Notes: generated by a model from the sequence alone, not told the origin. 64,000 bases of DNA from Pleurostoma richardsiae (GCA_030052745.1 JANBVO010000064.1:1-64000); one strand, 5' to 3'; positions 46,226 through 59,142 are shown, counted from the stretch's first letter. A program made the numbers and translations.

Positions 46226-47756
46226 CCGCTTGGCTACGGGTTTCGCCCCAGCTCTTTGCTGGACTGCCCCACGTTTTGTACGGCTTGCTCCCTCGTCAAG
46301 ACGCGCTTTGGCGTTTGAATAGTTACTACTGTTTGCAGAATTCGTTGGATCTGATGTTGGATCTGAGGTGCATGCATTATACCCGCACGGCTGGGCTTGG
46401 GTGGGAACAAAAATGCATCATTATTTGCGGCCAGAGGTAGCGCAAGAAGCATTGATAGACATCGTGTGAATTGTATATAGTTTCATAGGCAAATCGTCGT
46501 CTTGAAGTCACAATCAGGGTATGGGTGCTAAGTTATCGGGCTAATATGGATCGTCCAATTGCCAGGGTGCTGGGTTATGTACTCCTTGTTGCATGCCTCG
46601 GTGGCCATCTGTTGCAATTCCTGTCATTCCTGCATTATTATCTCTGGCTAAACTGAGCCCTGACCTCTTATATTCCCTCTCTATCCATGTTTCAGTAGAG
46701 GGTTGATTTCAGGATTTTGTAGAATCAAAATACCGCAGACCGCGCAAGGTACCTGGGTACCCGGTGATCCTGCCATCGCCTTCTTGGTGGCGTACGCGGG
46801 CGTCACACTAAGAGATGCCATATGAGTTTGGGATGAAGAGGAAGATGGCTCATGAGACAAAGCTTTGACGGCTCTTTTTAACAGGCCTACAGTTGAATGT
46901 GGCTTCTCAGTTGGCTAGATCCAACAATTCTCCTCAGCCTGGCAAGAGAGCTTCTAGTTGCTCTTCCTGCGACACTAGCTTACACGCCATCCTTCGGACA
47001 AGTGAGTCCGATCTCCTGCAACACAAGACATACTACTCTCTGCTGCCCTCTGCGGATCTTCACAACAATAAGCCGGTTATTGATCCGATAGCAAACCGTT
47101 TCGCAGAGCGGCAGCATACCCCGCAGCAAGAGTGACGGAGATGTGTATGTCATGCTAGGTCTCCGGCAGCGTCTTGTGGCTCGTACCATTTGACATGACT
47201 AATGCGCGATGATATAGGCACTATTATTCTGCGTCACTTCGTCTGCTGCACGCATTTCCTCTACAGCCTCGATGCTTGCTTGCTCAGAAGCTTCAGTCCA
47301 CCTTGTATCCCCACCGTGACGGACACGACGTACGATGGCGTGTGCCCAGACTGCCTCCACTGGTGCTCGAGAAGTCACATCGTACAGCTGAGGGGCGACG
47401 TCGGGGTTTGATGGTCGGGTGTGTGGTCGAGGAACGTCAAGTGCTGCTAGACTCGGTCTTCAACTGGCGACACTAAGTCGTGGGCCATAAATTGGCAGAC
47501 ATGAAGAGATGGGGGGCAGGGCAGAAGGCAGATCGGTTGAGCTGCTTGTTTCGGGTACCAACTTCGCGATCCGTCTATAACAGAAACGCTTCACAGTCTA
47601 GGAAAGAGGGGCTGTGTCACCGGGCGACAGGTCTTCAATAATACTTTGAGATTAGAAAGTCCCTGTTTCCCTCAAATTGATCATGAACGTGTGGGTATCA
47701 AGCATCAGAGACTCGGCGACTAACAAGAGAACCCATCTGCACGGACTTAGTTATCT
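46226..47756. other. No gene recognised
   Basis: This is a convergent intergenic region between the peptide transporter and lunapark. Short frames only. A ggtacctgggtacc motif lies near 46,750. Confidence 0.55.
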
Positions 47757-49043
47757 TCATATCTCCCCTTCACCTTTTCGTTTCCTGGCATCGTTAGATC
47801 CACCGGGATGCGCGGACGCGGCCAATGCTTCCTGTAGTCCTGACTCACTCTCGTCGGCGTCAGCAGGAAGCCCCGAGGACTCGTCAAAACCATTCTCGGG
47901 GCCATCGACTCCGCTATCGTCACTGTGGGCAGAGGGAAATGGGCTTCCGGCGTGACCGAGCAACTCCTTGACGATCCTCTTGCCCTCATCCATCTCCCCG
48001 TTCATTGCGCCGCACGCCATGCATTTCCACATGCCGACTTCAGCTAAGTTCTTGGTCCCCGGAGGAGCCTGGCCGTTGACCAACCGGCACCTGCTGCAAA
48101 GCAGGACAATCCGGTGTTTAGCCGCTGTCTCATCCTCGCCCAGCAGCAGATCCAGAATACGGTCGTACCAGTGTGATTCTTGGCTGCCAACAGCACTATG
48201 CTGCAGAGGCATAGTTAGCTGAGCAGCAGGTTTATCAAAGGCATTCGGCGCGAACTCGGCAGATACATCCACATCACCAAGCCCGGGATGTAGCTCCGGT
48301 GAGGCCGGAGGGAGGCCGAGGCCACCAGTCTGTAGGGCCGCCGCGGCGGTGTCTCTGGGAATATTGGCAGTGGCAGGAGGAGGTATGTTGGTGCGCCTCG
48401 CTATGCTTCCGGCTCCATGGTGCGACTTCTTGTCGTTGATCGGCCTAAGATCCCCATCTTCCCCGGCTGCTGCTCTTTTACCCTTGGAGGTGTTCGCTTC
48501 CGGCCCGCCGTACTTTTCAAGAAGCTGGAGGGTGGAGTCGTATTTAGTAGCATCTTTCAGCTTTTGTATGGTCTTTGCACGTGACGCTTGCTGGTCTTTC
48601 AACCGTGTGGACAGTGTTTCCATACGGAAGTTATAGTAGGTTGCAAAAATAATGCGTATGATGTAGATCCTTTGTAGTCTTAGCGGGATGGCAAGAGTTG
48701 AGACAGCGGCAAGCATGATCGACTCACACGAGGGGGAAGCCGGATATACCAGACCACTCGTAGACGCCCATGTTCCTCCAGCCGACAACTAGGAGCAATA
48801 CTATGGCATAGACGAGGTAGGCGAACGACAGATATAGCGTCAAGAGCACCCTTATCCTTCTCGAAGTTGCCCTCGTCTGGTCAAGCTGGGCTTGCGTGTT
48901 GTTGATCTTGGTAGACAAGGTCGACAAGGTCTTTTCGAAGGAAGCAGGTGAGGAGTCATCGCCCTGTTGAGTGTCGAGTTAGCATGGGCGACAGGAGTAG
49001 CGACGCAAAGGAGATGCACCCTCCACGGCCAGAATGAGACCAT
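47757..49043 (-). CDS. LNP1: Lunapark-family ER junction protein
   Basis: Minus-strand exons are 49,043-49,020 (MVSFWPWR), 48,963-48,728 and 48,678-47,757, with introns of 56 and 49 nt. The product has 393 residues. Two closely spaced membrane segments lie near residues 45-68 and 86-105 (LYLSFAYLVYAIVLLLVV, then IYIIRIIFATYYNF). They are flanked by predicted coiled coils (LSTKINNTQAQLDQTRATSRR before, METLSTRLKDQQ after). The C-terminal zinc ribbon is CSRC...CMAC (Cys281, 284, 306, 309), the mark of the family. Lunapark proteins stabilise three-way junctions of the tubular endoplasmic reticulum. The start MVSFWPW is the usual one in fungi as I recall. The acidic tail after the ribbon is probably disordered. 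It shares a 708-bp divergent upstream region with the golgin gene. Confidence 0.93.
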
Positions 49044-49751
49044 GACGAAGGATTGCGCGCGCCGACCACAGCAACGGCCACCGGTGTGCGAAACAAGCAC
49101 GGCCAAAATCAGAAAACTAATGCGGTAGGCTAAGAACCTGCTTCTTCTCCGAAGTTAGGGACAGGTGGATTGGTTTGACGTTAATGAGTACTGTAAAGGA
49201 GCCTTGGGACGCTTGGATAGAACTGTGACCTCATTGTGTGATCGATCGGCATACGTCGTAGTATTGTGCTGCATAGTTGCATAATGGAGAGCAATCCTCC
49301 GAAATATTATTCCAGTACCAGGCTCATTGTAATATCGGGACCGTCTACGCATACCTGTGGTCCGTGCAAGATTTTAGCGCGACACTGCCGAAGAAGGTAG
49401 GCTCGCTGTACGGGGCAAGTTGCTCCAGGGAGGAAACATGAAAGACTGACTGCCCATCCGGCTCTCTACCCATTATCGACGACGCCTCAAGCTTCCTATC
49501 TCGCCTTTTCGACCGAGCTGGAGTTGAGACAGTGATAAGCAAAAGGCAAGGGGCGCAGAAAAGCCTTCGGCAGATCGGTAACTCGTCTGGACACGTACGA
49601 CTGCTCGCTTTCTTTATTCTCGTGGACCAAGGTCCACGTCGCCTTCTCTGGAACCGCCCAAGCTGTGCCCAACAGATTAATGCACTTGTTTTCTGCCGTC
49701 GAGTATCTCTAATGCGACAGGGCCTTTCCCTGATCTGCGTCTGCATGCGCA
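49044..49751. promoter_or_regulatory. Divergent promoter region, lunapark / golgin
   Basis: These 708 bases separate the two start codons, which point away from each other. Frames within it have no gene character. No individual site was identified with confidence. Both genes serve the early secretory pathway, so shared control is plausible. Confidence 0.5.
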
Positions 49752-52700
49752 ATGTTTCAAGTACGAGAACCTCCCAACGCGCCGCCCTTTGCCCATAAGA
49801 ATCTGCTGTGGGTGCTCTACCAGAGCTGGACTTTCTCACGCTCTTGTCATGACGCAACATGAAGCTGACTTGTACTCGTGTTCGTTGCAGAGAATCAGAG
49901 GCGCGATCGATCGGACCATTGCCGAAGAACAAGCGCGCCAGAAGGCGTTGACTGAACAGCAGCCAGCTGCTTCTTCCCGCGCAGGCTCACTCTCTCGAAG
50001 CGCAAGCAATACCTCGCAGGCTAAGGGGCCTAGGACAAGAAAGGTTGGTCAGGAAGCCTCCAGAGATACAGTGAACGGCGACACTGGCGAAAACCCTGAT
50101 CCGGCCGTCTTTGAGGCTGCCTTCGTCATCGATGACACCGAAGATACAAGTCGTGGCCCGTCGCCAAAGCCGCCCACGACTGAAAATGACACCACAGAGA
50201 CGGATAAGGCAGGAAGTAAAAAGGACGAGACTGAACAAGTCGAGGACGCCGCAAATGTTGCCCAAAATGGCGACAAAAACAGCAGCAGCAGGAGCCAGAA
50301 TGCGGTTCCGACCCCGACCGCAAAGGATAGCACTCCCTTGAAGATTGCTGCGCCTGGTGTGCCTCCAGACATGCGGTCGAAACTCCGGAAATTGGAGAAG
50401 CTCGAAGCGACGTACCCAGGTTAGCCTGCTCGCTTTCAATCCGTCATCTACTACGTGGCTGACCGGTATACAGAGCTTCTGCGCTCCTATCGCATCGCTC
50501 ACAGCCGTGCAACCTCTATCGAGGCCTTCGAAAAAGCCCTCCGCGAGAATACTCCCCTGACGTCGATCAAAGACCCCAATGCATTTGTCGAATACCTAAG
50601 CCAGCTAAGCCTGAAGACCGACATGGTTATGGACGAGTTAAAACGCGTGTCTGCAGAGAAGGACACCTTCAAGAAGAAATGCGAAGAGGCGGCTACTGAA
50701 GCCGCCTCTCTTCGGGAAGAGTTGGCTGCCGTGAAGGCCGCCAAACTAACAGCTCTCCCAGGGGATGAAACAACAGAAGACAGCTCGTTAGAGCGGGCAC
50801 AACCGGAGCCGGAGCAAGACCGGGCGGTATTAGATGGCTCGCGGGACGAAGGCCCTGACGATGAAACAAGCCAGGATTTATTCTCCTATGACAACGAGAT
50901 CCCGAAGCTCCAGGCTGAAGTCGGCGCCAAATCCGAGCAGATTGACAGCTTGAGGGCTGACATCTCGACCCTGGAAAAGGAACTGGCAACAGCCAAAGAG
51001 ACCAGCCTAGGCTTGATTGAGAACCTGGAGAGAGCGACTCGGGAGCTAAGCGAAGCGCGAGATGCTGTTCGTGTGCAGGAGTCATTGAAGACGCAGCTGG
51101 ACGCCCGGGACAACGAGATCGCATCTGTAAATGACCGTCTCAGTCAATCGCAGGCACAGATGAAGGATCTGACGGCCCAGCTTGACAACGAGAAACGGGT
51201 CTCTGCCGCAGCCGCCGGCGATCGGGAAACGAAACTAGCTGAGACCGTGGCAAGGATGACCGAGCTGGAGACAGAGATTCGGGAAAGTTCCGAAGCCAAG
51301 ACTGCACTGGGGAAGAAGATTGAAGATCTGATGGGGCAGATTGAGGCTCTGCAAATAGCGAAATTGAAGGCTGACCAGAAGATCGACGAGCTCACCAAGC
51401 AGTTGCAAGCGGGCTTGACTCCTTCAGTAGCCACCGCAGAACCCTTAGACACTACTGCTGCTCCAAGTGCCCCAAAGAAGAACAACAAGAAGAAGAAGAA
51501 GAAAGGCGGAGCAGGAATGGCTTCAATGGCGGTGGCACCTACAGGAGAGGCTTCAGACCGGCCTCCCCCATCACCACTCGAAACGTCAGCAACCGCGGAG
51601 CTACAGTCTCAGATCGCTAGCCTCAAACTGGATATGTCGAAAAAAGATGAGCAGATCGAACGACTCCAGAAGCAGCGAAAGACTGAGGAAGATTTGCGGG
51701 ACGAGATCGAAACGCTCCAGGAAAATCTCCTAAATATAGGCCAAGATCACGTCGAAGCGAAGGAGAAGATCAAGGCCTTGGAGAGCGAGAGAGCAGCACT
51801 GCAGATGCGGATCACAGAGTTAGAGAAGGAGATGGAGACTGCGGCTATGACAGCAAATACGAGCGCTGCTTTGCAGAAGGATTTTGAGTCGTTGAAGGGA
51901 GAGTATGAGGATCTGAAGATGAAGTCATCCATCCTGCAGTCAGACCTAAGGGCTTCGCAGCAGCTTGCTCAGAGCCGCTACAAAGACCTTACAGATCTGC
52001 GCGAGGTTTTGCAGAAGGCGCAGCCAGAGCTGAAAAGCCTGCGACAGGAGGCTGTGGTTCTGAAAACAACGAAGGAGGAACTAGCAGCGAAAACCGCGGA
52101 TCTGCGTGCCATGGAAAAGCGCGAGAAGGAATTGAAGGCAGAGATCACGAGGGCACAGCGCCTTGGGGCCGACCGTGAAGCAGAGGTCAAGGCTCTCCGT
52201 GAGAAGCTCAGTGCCGAGACGAGTACACGCCTTCGTCTTGAGGATGCTCAAAGGGTGTCCGGGCGTGACCTCCGTAAGGCGGAGGCCGAGAAGATCGAGT
52301 TGAGTGCCAGGGAGGAGAAAGCTTCACGAGAATTGCAACGTCTGCAGGAAGAGGTGGCAAATGTCAAGCCACGCATCGCCGAGTTGGAAGCCGAGGCCGC
52401 AAAACTGCGCAAGGAGACCGTTTCTCTCCGCGAGGAAGCGGAACTGAAGACGTCGCAATATGTAAATGCCCAGAATCTACTTGGCAGTATGCGCGATCAA
52501 ACGGCCGAGCTGAGTATTCAGCTGAAGGAGTCTCAAGCACAGGCCGAGAGCCTCGATGAAGAGCTTGCCGAATGCCGCAAGCTCCTTGGCGAGCGGACTA
52601 GGGAAGCAGAGACGATGCGCCGGCTACTGGCTGACGTAGACGAGCGGGCAGACAGCAAGGTTCGAGAGATGCGAGCACGGCTCGACGCAGCACTAGAAGA

Positions 52701-53439
52701 GCGTGATCGTCTGGAGGATGAATCGAGCTCCATAGCACGGCGAAAGACGCGGGAAACAGAGGAGCTGAGGCAGAAGATCCGAGACCTGGAGAGGGAAACC
52801 AAAGCCCTGTCCACAGAGAAGGATGATCTGGAGCATCGTGAGCGCGAATGGCGCCGGCGGCGCGAGGAGCTTGAGGCTGTTGAGCAAAAGACAGATGCGG
52901 AACTCATCGAGATGCGATCAACAGTCTCGAACCTGCGCGCCACCCTCGATGCCTCTGAACAGCAGGTCAGAGAGGCTGAAAAGGCGAAGACAGACCTGAG
53001 GAGGATGCTCGATGATTACAGAATACGCTATGACAAGCTTGCAAAGGAGGCAAAGGCGCTTCAGGTAAGGGTAGGCAATACTGTCAGCAACTCTGGACGG
53101 AGCTCGATGGACTCCGGGAGGTCTGGTGGCGCGAATGGCGCCAATGCCGGCGCTGGGGGTCAGCAGCTGGCCAGTGCAGACGCGATGTACCTGAAGACGA
53201 TCATGCTACAGTTTTTGGAACAGAAGGACAACAAGCTACGAGCGCAGCTAGTTCCTGTACTCGGGAAGTTACTCAAGTTTGACAGGTGAGCGTCAGATCC
53301 TCTGATACTTGGGCCTTGTTGTCCATCATCAGCCGTCCGGCTTCATCACCTCGCTTAGTAGTCTCATGCTGATCATGAGTGCCTCAGATCCGAGGAGCAG
53401 AAGTGGATAGCAGCTGTTCAGCACATGGGAGCGCGGTAG
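49752..53439 (+). CDS. IMH1: GRIP-domain golgin (Imh1-like)
   Basis: Exons are 49,752-49,760 (ATG TTT CAA), 49,891-50,419, 50,474-53,285 and 53,388-53,439, joined in frame to give 1,133 residues. The start MFQRIRGAIDRTIAEEQARQ is the usual golgin opening. Residues of about 190-1,040 are almost continuous coiled coil, rich in Glu, Lys, Ala and Leu and broken by a Lys-rich segment near residue 525. The last 50 residues form a GRIP domain (MYLKTIMLQFLEQKD, then KLLKFDRSEEQKWIAAVQ) with the conserved Tyr at 1085. GRIP domains bind the small GTPase Arl1 at the trans-Golgi. The coiled-coil rod tethers vesicles. The last 17 residues, essential to the GRIP fold, are encoded by a separate 52-nt exon, and the first three residues by a 9-nt exon, both easily missed. 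Confidence 0.93.
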
Positions 53440-54755
53440 ACAGCCGGCCAAGATCTCTTGTTCAAACGAATCGCACCGCCCCGGCGCTTGCTCTCGCCCT
53501 AGCATACCACAGGCTAGTCAAGCGCCGGTCGACCGGACGCCTGGTACTGGCAGCGCGAATTAGGTCATGCTTTCGTTAGCTACCGCACGATCCGGGAGTT
53601 CCTTCACCAGAAGGAGACCATCCTGTACGATAAGGCAGATACAATGAGGCAGTCAGACGAGGATGTGAGAGTTGATTGCCATTACTTCAAGCAAATAGCA
53701 AAGTGGCCTAACAGCCAGAGCCAAAGTTAGGATTTCTGCTGATCGATCTGTTGGCATGATTAGCACTACTCGAATGTCTGTGTGGTGGACGCCTGAGTCT
53801 GGAGACTGAGCAGGAACCTCGCGATTTCTCGGGAGCAGAAAGCCTCCACTTGCAGAAAATAGCGTCTCTCTCGCAGAGGACTTGACCAACAATGATTCCA
53901 TTACGTCCAAGAGAGCAGCGAGGATACCGACCTGCTTGCTCATCCTGCTGATAGAGGTGTCGGGATTTGATGCATGTTGCGAGAACCACTGCAGAGTCAC
54001 CTGGTACTTGCCGGCCTTTGGCCGATCAACTCAAGACGTCAACGTCATTCGGTGGATTCATCCGGACGTAGAGTCGACTCACGTTTCCGTTGTCATTCGT
54101 ATATGGAGGTAATTCCCATCCTTTGGACGCAAGTGTATGCATGGTTCTTGCCACATCAACTTGTCCCGAGCTCGTGGGCGATGTGGTAAATCCAAGATTG
54201 CTGTTGGTGACTGTGGTCATGGAAAGTAGATGAGAACCCAAATGGGTAGTAGAGAGCCTGCGCTCTGCCCGCCTCGTGCCTTCCTCGTGTCCGCCGCGAA
54301 TGCGGCCGCCGCGCGGACGCGGCCGCATCGGCGCATCGCCCATGGGAAGCACCCCAGCTTGCGGAGAAGCGGCCGTCAGACAAGGTAGTCAACGCCGTCG
54401 ACTTATCGTATGGCGAGCGTGAACCCAAGGTCCAGTCGACCCCGCCCGCTACCGTGTTTGCAATGAGCACCAAGTGGCTTGAAACCCTATAAAGGCTTGC
54501 AGAGACCGTGAGTCCCGGCCTCTTCTTTGCCACGGCATCACTGGCGGACTTCTCAATACCTTGCCCATCTGTTTCCAGTCTGCTCTTGCCGAGCACTGTT
54601 GAACCCATCATGAGCAATATGTCTCGGCTAAGCCAGATGTGTCCGCCGAACCCAGGGTTTACGGCACAGAACCTGCCGGATCTTAGTGGAAGGGTTAGTT
54701 GCCAGTTAACCTCGTTTCGAAGGCACAAAAGCGCCTAGGTACTTGAAGGCGCAAG
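53440..54755. other. Unexplained frames, no gene recognised
   Basis: Minus-strand frames at 53,653-54,000 (115 codons) and 54,156-54,728 (190 codons) are the longest. They have protein-like composition but no motif I can identify. They could be parts of one decayed minus-strand gene. Confidence 0.4.
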
Positions 54756-55875
54756 ATGTCTCATTCAACTAATGTCGCCATACGGGCTCAGGTTTACATC
54801 GTCACTGGCTCGAACACGGGGGTAGGCAAGGAGCTCGCGCAAATTCTGTTCTGCAGGAACGCGAAAGTATACATCGCTGCGCGATCAGAAACCAAAGCGA
54901 GAGCAGCCATCGAGTCCATCCGGGTCGCCTGCCCCGCCTCGTCCGGAACCCTTGTCTTCCATCACTTGGTCCTGGACGACCTCTCAGCAGTAGCGGAGTC
55001 TGCCCATGAGTTTCTTGCAAAGGAGGGTCGCCTAGATGTCCTCTTTAACAACGCAGGTGTGATGCATCCGCCGCAGGGTTCCGTCACCGTGCAGGGGTAC
55101 GAGCTGCAACTCGGCGTGCACAATCTCGCGCCCGTCCTATTCACAGAGATGCTAACGCCTTTGCTGGAGAAGACGGCTAATGCACTAGCCCAAGAAGGTA
55201 AGAAAGACCTTGTAAGGGTCGTGTGGGTGAGTAGTCTGTATGCCGAGATGGGCTCGCCGAAGGGAGGCTTCGACCCGGACAATATTGATTACGGCAAGAA
55301 GGACCAGAGCAAGTACTTCAAGTACTCCGCCAGCAAGGCAGGCGTATACTATCAGGGCGTCGAGTACGGTCGGCGTCACGCAGGCAAAGGTATCGTAAGC
55401 GTGGTAAGCCGATTCCAGCTCAATAAAACGTCCGATCTGCAAAAGGGACGGGCAGGATGGTACGCTCAGACTGAAGAACTTGTGCGCACAGTCACTGAAT
55501 CCCGGCAATCTCAAGTCCGATCTCCAGCGCCATGCGGGCAGTCTCAAGAGGCAAGTTGCCGATCTGATGCTATTCGCTCCGATCAATGGGGCATACACCG
55601 AACTCTTCGCTGGGCTATCACCTGACGTAACGATGGAGAAGTCAGGGTCATATAGTGAGTGAGACAAGCCGCTTAGTCGTGCCCAGAGACGTTGAGAACA
55701 GGCGGCCTCCTGACACCCGAACGCCACAGTCATCCCATGGGGTCGCTTCGGCAACATCAGATCAGACCTATTGGCCGGTTCCTTGCCCAAGAGCGAGGGC
55801 GGGACGGCGATGGCGGGCATATGGTATAGCTGGTGTATGCAGCAGGTGCAGAAGTTCATGGACAACCAGAAATGA
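54756..55875 (+). CDS. Short-chain dehydrogenase/reductase
   Basis: Exons are 54,756-55,403, 55,492-55,654 and 55,730-55,875, with introns of 88 and 75 nt (GTAAGC...CACAG and GTGAGT...CACAG). The product has 318 residues. The Rossmann nucleotide motif TGSNTGVGK covers residues 17-25, NNAG is at 98-101, the catalytic Tyr190 and Lys194 are in YSASK, and a Ser pair lies at 159-160. SLNPGNLKSDLQ follows the first intron, and the final exon (IIPWGRFGNIRSDLL) has the usual C-terminal end of the retinol-dehydrogenase-like fungal branch. It probably oxidises or reduces an alcohol or ketone with NAD(P)(H). The substrate is unknown. It converges on the next gene across 300 bases in which I see nothing notable. 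Confidence 0.9.
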
Positions 55876-56175
55876 TGTTGGGTCGTATTGTGAAGCTAAA
55901 CCATCCTAGCTACCTAATCTTTCGGTGACACGGTCAAAATAGATCATATAATCAAGTTCAGCCGCTGCTTCCATGTTGTCGTCCTTCTCTAGAGGTCTTC
56001 AGGGATGCCGGACTGCGGAGGCAAAGGTGACAGGATCTAGTGAGTGACAATCTACGACAAATCATAGAAGGCTGAGAAGAGACAGATTACCATTATCCAG
56101 CTTACACGTAGCCATGACTCCCCAGGTACTCATCGTCAGCCCGTCTAGGAATTGAGAATGTCGTGACGACGCACC

Positions 56176-57045
56176 TCAATGACTCAGCAGAACAGCAAAG
56201 GCCCAGTCCGCCGTGGCGTTGTGGCTATTGCTTAGGTTCGCCTTCAGCCAGCAGCTGTGGGCATCACCAGTATCGCCATCGAGAACACCCCAGCCACAAC
56301 CGGTGCAGGACGCCTTCTTCGCGCAAGCATCCATGCATAAGTCCATGCTGGTCGTCTTGACACTGCCGAGGTCATCTGCCTGGCCCTTGCCGCTGTAGTC
56401 GATGCCGCAGAAGCGCTCAAACCTCCTCCCCCCGCTGTTAGAGGTGTAGAAGGTGTTGTTAGACGCCGGGCAGTCAATGTTTGTGGGAACGGCGGTTGTT
56501 GAGGGAAAAGTTGCGGTCGAACTGTGAGTGAGAGTCACGACCACCGTGGCCAGAGCCGCAAGTGATGATCTAGTACCAAAGGTGAGCAACTGCGCGATGT
56601 GGTCTGTAGCTCTGACAGGGAAATCCGTATATACGTACTCAGCCGCAGATGCATTGGCCCGGGCCGTCGCGAGTTCCAACTCCTTTTTGTGCAGATTGCG
56701 CTGGCTTACCCCCAGTCCAGCGCCTAGACCGATGATCAAGGCCAGAAGGAGGGCAGTAATGGCGAACACGGCAATCCAGATGCTCTTCTTCATGCCGAGA
56801 ATCGTTGTTCGTGGCAGTGATGCAGCTGGAGCAATGGCAGGATGCGAGTATTGAGGAGCATGGGTGCTATGCGCCGCGGGATATTGCTGGTAATGCGGAT
56901 CCTGTAAAGCTGGGTAGGCTGCAGTCGGTTGAGACGACGACATGACCGATCCCTTCTCCGGCACAGCTCCCTGCGTTGAGTGGTAGTAGTAGGCGCCTCC
57001 CAGTTCCGTGCCATGTGGCAGGAGGACTTGTTGATGGGGATTCAT
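56176..57045 (-). CDS. Type II membrane protein with apple/PAN-like extracellular domain
   Basis: The start was taken at ATG 57,045 (MNPHQQVLLPHG). The first 85 residues are Tyr/Gln/Pro/His-rich and would face the cytoplasm. A single membrane helix lies at about 88-113 (IWIAVFAITALLLALIIGLGAG). The outer part carries a Cys-rich module: CPASN, FCGIDYSGKG, MDLCMDACAKKASCTGCGWGV and CWLKANL, resembling the PAN/apple-like domains common in fungal surface proteins, which bind protein or carbohydrate. A likely intron at 56,638-56,522 (GTACGT...CACAG, 117 nt) is in frame and has no stop. The spliced form has 250 residues and the unspliced one 289. Splicing joins the stalk more naturally. N-glycosylation motifs (NNT, NLS, NAT) are present. 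Function is not known. Confidence 0.75.
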   Translation of the reverse strand: MNPHQQVLLPHGTELGGAYYYHSTQGAVPEKGSVMSSSQPTAAYPALQDPHYQQYPAAHSTHAPQYSHPAIAPAASLPRTTILGMKKSIWIAVFAITALLLALIIGLGAGLGVSQRNLHKKELELATARANASAAEYVYTDFPVRATDHIAQLLTFGTRSSLAALATVVVTLTHSSTATFPSTTAVPTNIDCPASNNTFYTSNSGGRRFERFCGIDYSGKGQADDLGSVKTTSMDLCMDACAKKASCTGCGWGVLDGDTGDAHSCWLKANLSNSHNATADWAFAVLLSH

Positions 57046-59142
57046 GAACGTTGACTTAGATCCTCGAAAGGACAAGAAGCCACAGTCTCCTGCTAGGCTT
57101 CCAGTAACGCAACGAGCACCGGCGGACGGGATCTGCCCCTTTTTATCTTCTCTCTCACGCCAAGCTGAGAGCGGCCGACCCCGGTCGCGATACGATATAT
57201 CAAGTAGGTTTACCACCAACTAGAGAGTACAGACGTACGGAGTCTCCTTTTCTGACGGAATATATTGGCTATTAGCAAAATGCTTGATCCTCTTTGAGCC
57301 CCAAACTGTGGGGGAAGCGGCTTGCCGTCCCATCTCACGTCAGACACTAGCGTTACTGTGGTGAAGCATCGCAGGGGACCGACTGCAAAAGCGTTGGCTC
57401 GCATCATTGCAGCCAAGCACCGCAGTGTTGCCTCACAAGAAGGTCCCAGACCGGTCGTGAAGGCTTATCGGTCCCGAGCCTTTCCTGGTGATCCTTTGTG
57501 TAGCTGGCAGTCGGCTGAACGCTTGACTTACCAGGTTAAGCATTTGAAAGGCACGGCGGACGACTACGGGAGAGCTAGAACTGCATCAAGTTTTAGAGCA
57601 GTTCCGATACTAACCACTCCAGTCGTACTGAGTTAGGCTGAGACATAGCAGTTTTCAGCAAGAGCTTTTATCAATAGCGCAACGGAGATGGAACAATGCA
57701 CTGCACCGGCCGACCGGGTAACCTAAGCTCACAGGGAAGACACAGGCAATCGTCTCTGGGGGCTGTTCGGCGCAGATGGACTGATTAACGTCAAATGAGC
57801 CCCGGGCAGCGGGACTATTCTTGTCTCAAAGGCTCGGCGATTTGGTGTAACCGGAACTTGGCTATGAACAAAGTCGGAGCTTGGTGATAACCGTGAAGTG
57901 CAAATCATAAGCTCGTCGATGATATATATGGACTGGAAGTGAGACGCTGCGGTGTTCGGCGGATGCACAGCCTATTTATTAGATCTAAGTATGATGTAAG
58001 CTCTCACACAGCAGGCATGGGGTTCCGTACCGATGCTGTGTTCAGTATGAAGACATGTATTCCCGCCTGACTCAGGTGTATATGAGAGGCCATCTGAGCT
58101 ACATAGCACGACGCTTGTTCCATTCCAGTGTCCATGCTCAGTATGTGCAACGACGCGTTCATTTCTTTTCGCACAGCCCGACAAGACTGCTATCGGCGCC
58201 CAATGACACAATGGCTGCACCTGTACGGCTACTGGTTTGCGCCTCTTACAACCGCTTTCGTCCGAGTGTATATGCGGTGAGCCGATTTGACGCATTGAAA
58301 ACAGAGCCCTGGAGGGCGGACAGGCTTAGCGTCACCGCTGCCACGCTGGTGATATTCGTCGTCTAGCAAGCGATGCCCCCCATAATGGGATATCATCGTG
58401 CACGCCAGTTTCTGAGCTGAGGCGGGACACTGATGCCCTATCTGTAGGACGCGGGGGAGGAGGATCGTTCTCGAGGAAACAGCAATGAGCAGACTGGGAG
58501 CCGCAGGATTCAGGTGAGAGGCAGTTTGACGAATGGATTCCAATGCCCCTTCGGGTATGCTTCCCTAGACAGCTCGATTCTGGACATGGCCACGGCTACC
58601 ATCATTGCGGCGCAGCAAGAATTCGGTCGGCGCAGGCGGGACGACAGAGAGAAGACGGAAAATAGCCCAGAAGCGGCTTCTGAATCTCGAATGGGAGACG
58701 GGATTGTCCAGCCATGTATGAACAAGTGTAGGAAGACACTGTCCTAAGAGCTCGCTTGGGATTCTCGCTTGATGGTGAGATGACGATCCAGACTCCCAAA
58801 ATTGACGCAACAACAGCAGAGCGTCAAAGAGGCTGTTGGAAGTGGAAGGCGGGCATACACAAATGCCTCGGGCACTCTGTCATCCAGTCGCTGCAGCTCT
58901 CATGTGGAGGAAGAACGGCCGGCCTTGCAGCGATAACAAGTACACCTTCTGGGGAAATCCAAGCGATTGTGAATCTTGCCGGTTGTCCTTGGAATAGCAA
59001 GCGAAAAATATACGGCAAATATTAATCCAAAAATCTCCTCCATCGTGCCCGAAGCTCCGCAGCCAAGGGGAACAAGTGACGACCGTGGGAGGCTGATATG
59101 TTGCAAGGGAAGTCTTTGGAAGGGAAGTGCCATGACGTATTT
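57046..59142. other. No gene recognised
   Basis: Two kilobases of short frames on both strands without motifs. The left part is upstream of the apple-domain gene. The right part is downstream of the SRR1-like gene. Confidence 0.5.

Noticed and set aside
52533-52943. Ser/Arg-rich minus-strand frame
   Set aside because: It is an antisense shadow of the golgin coiled coil.
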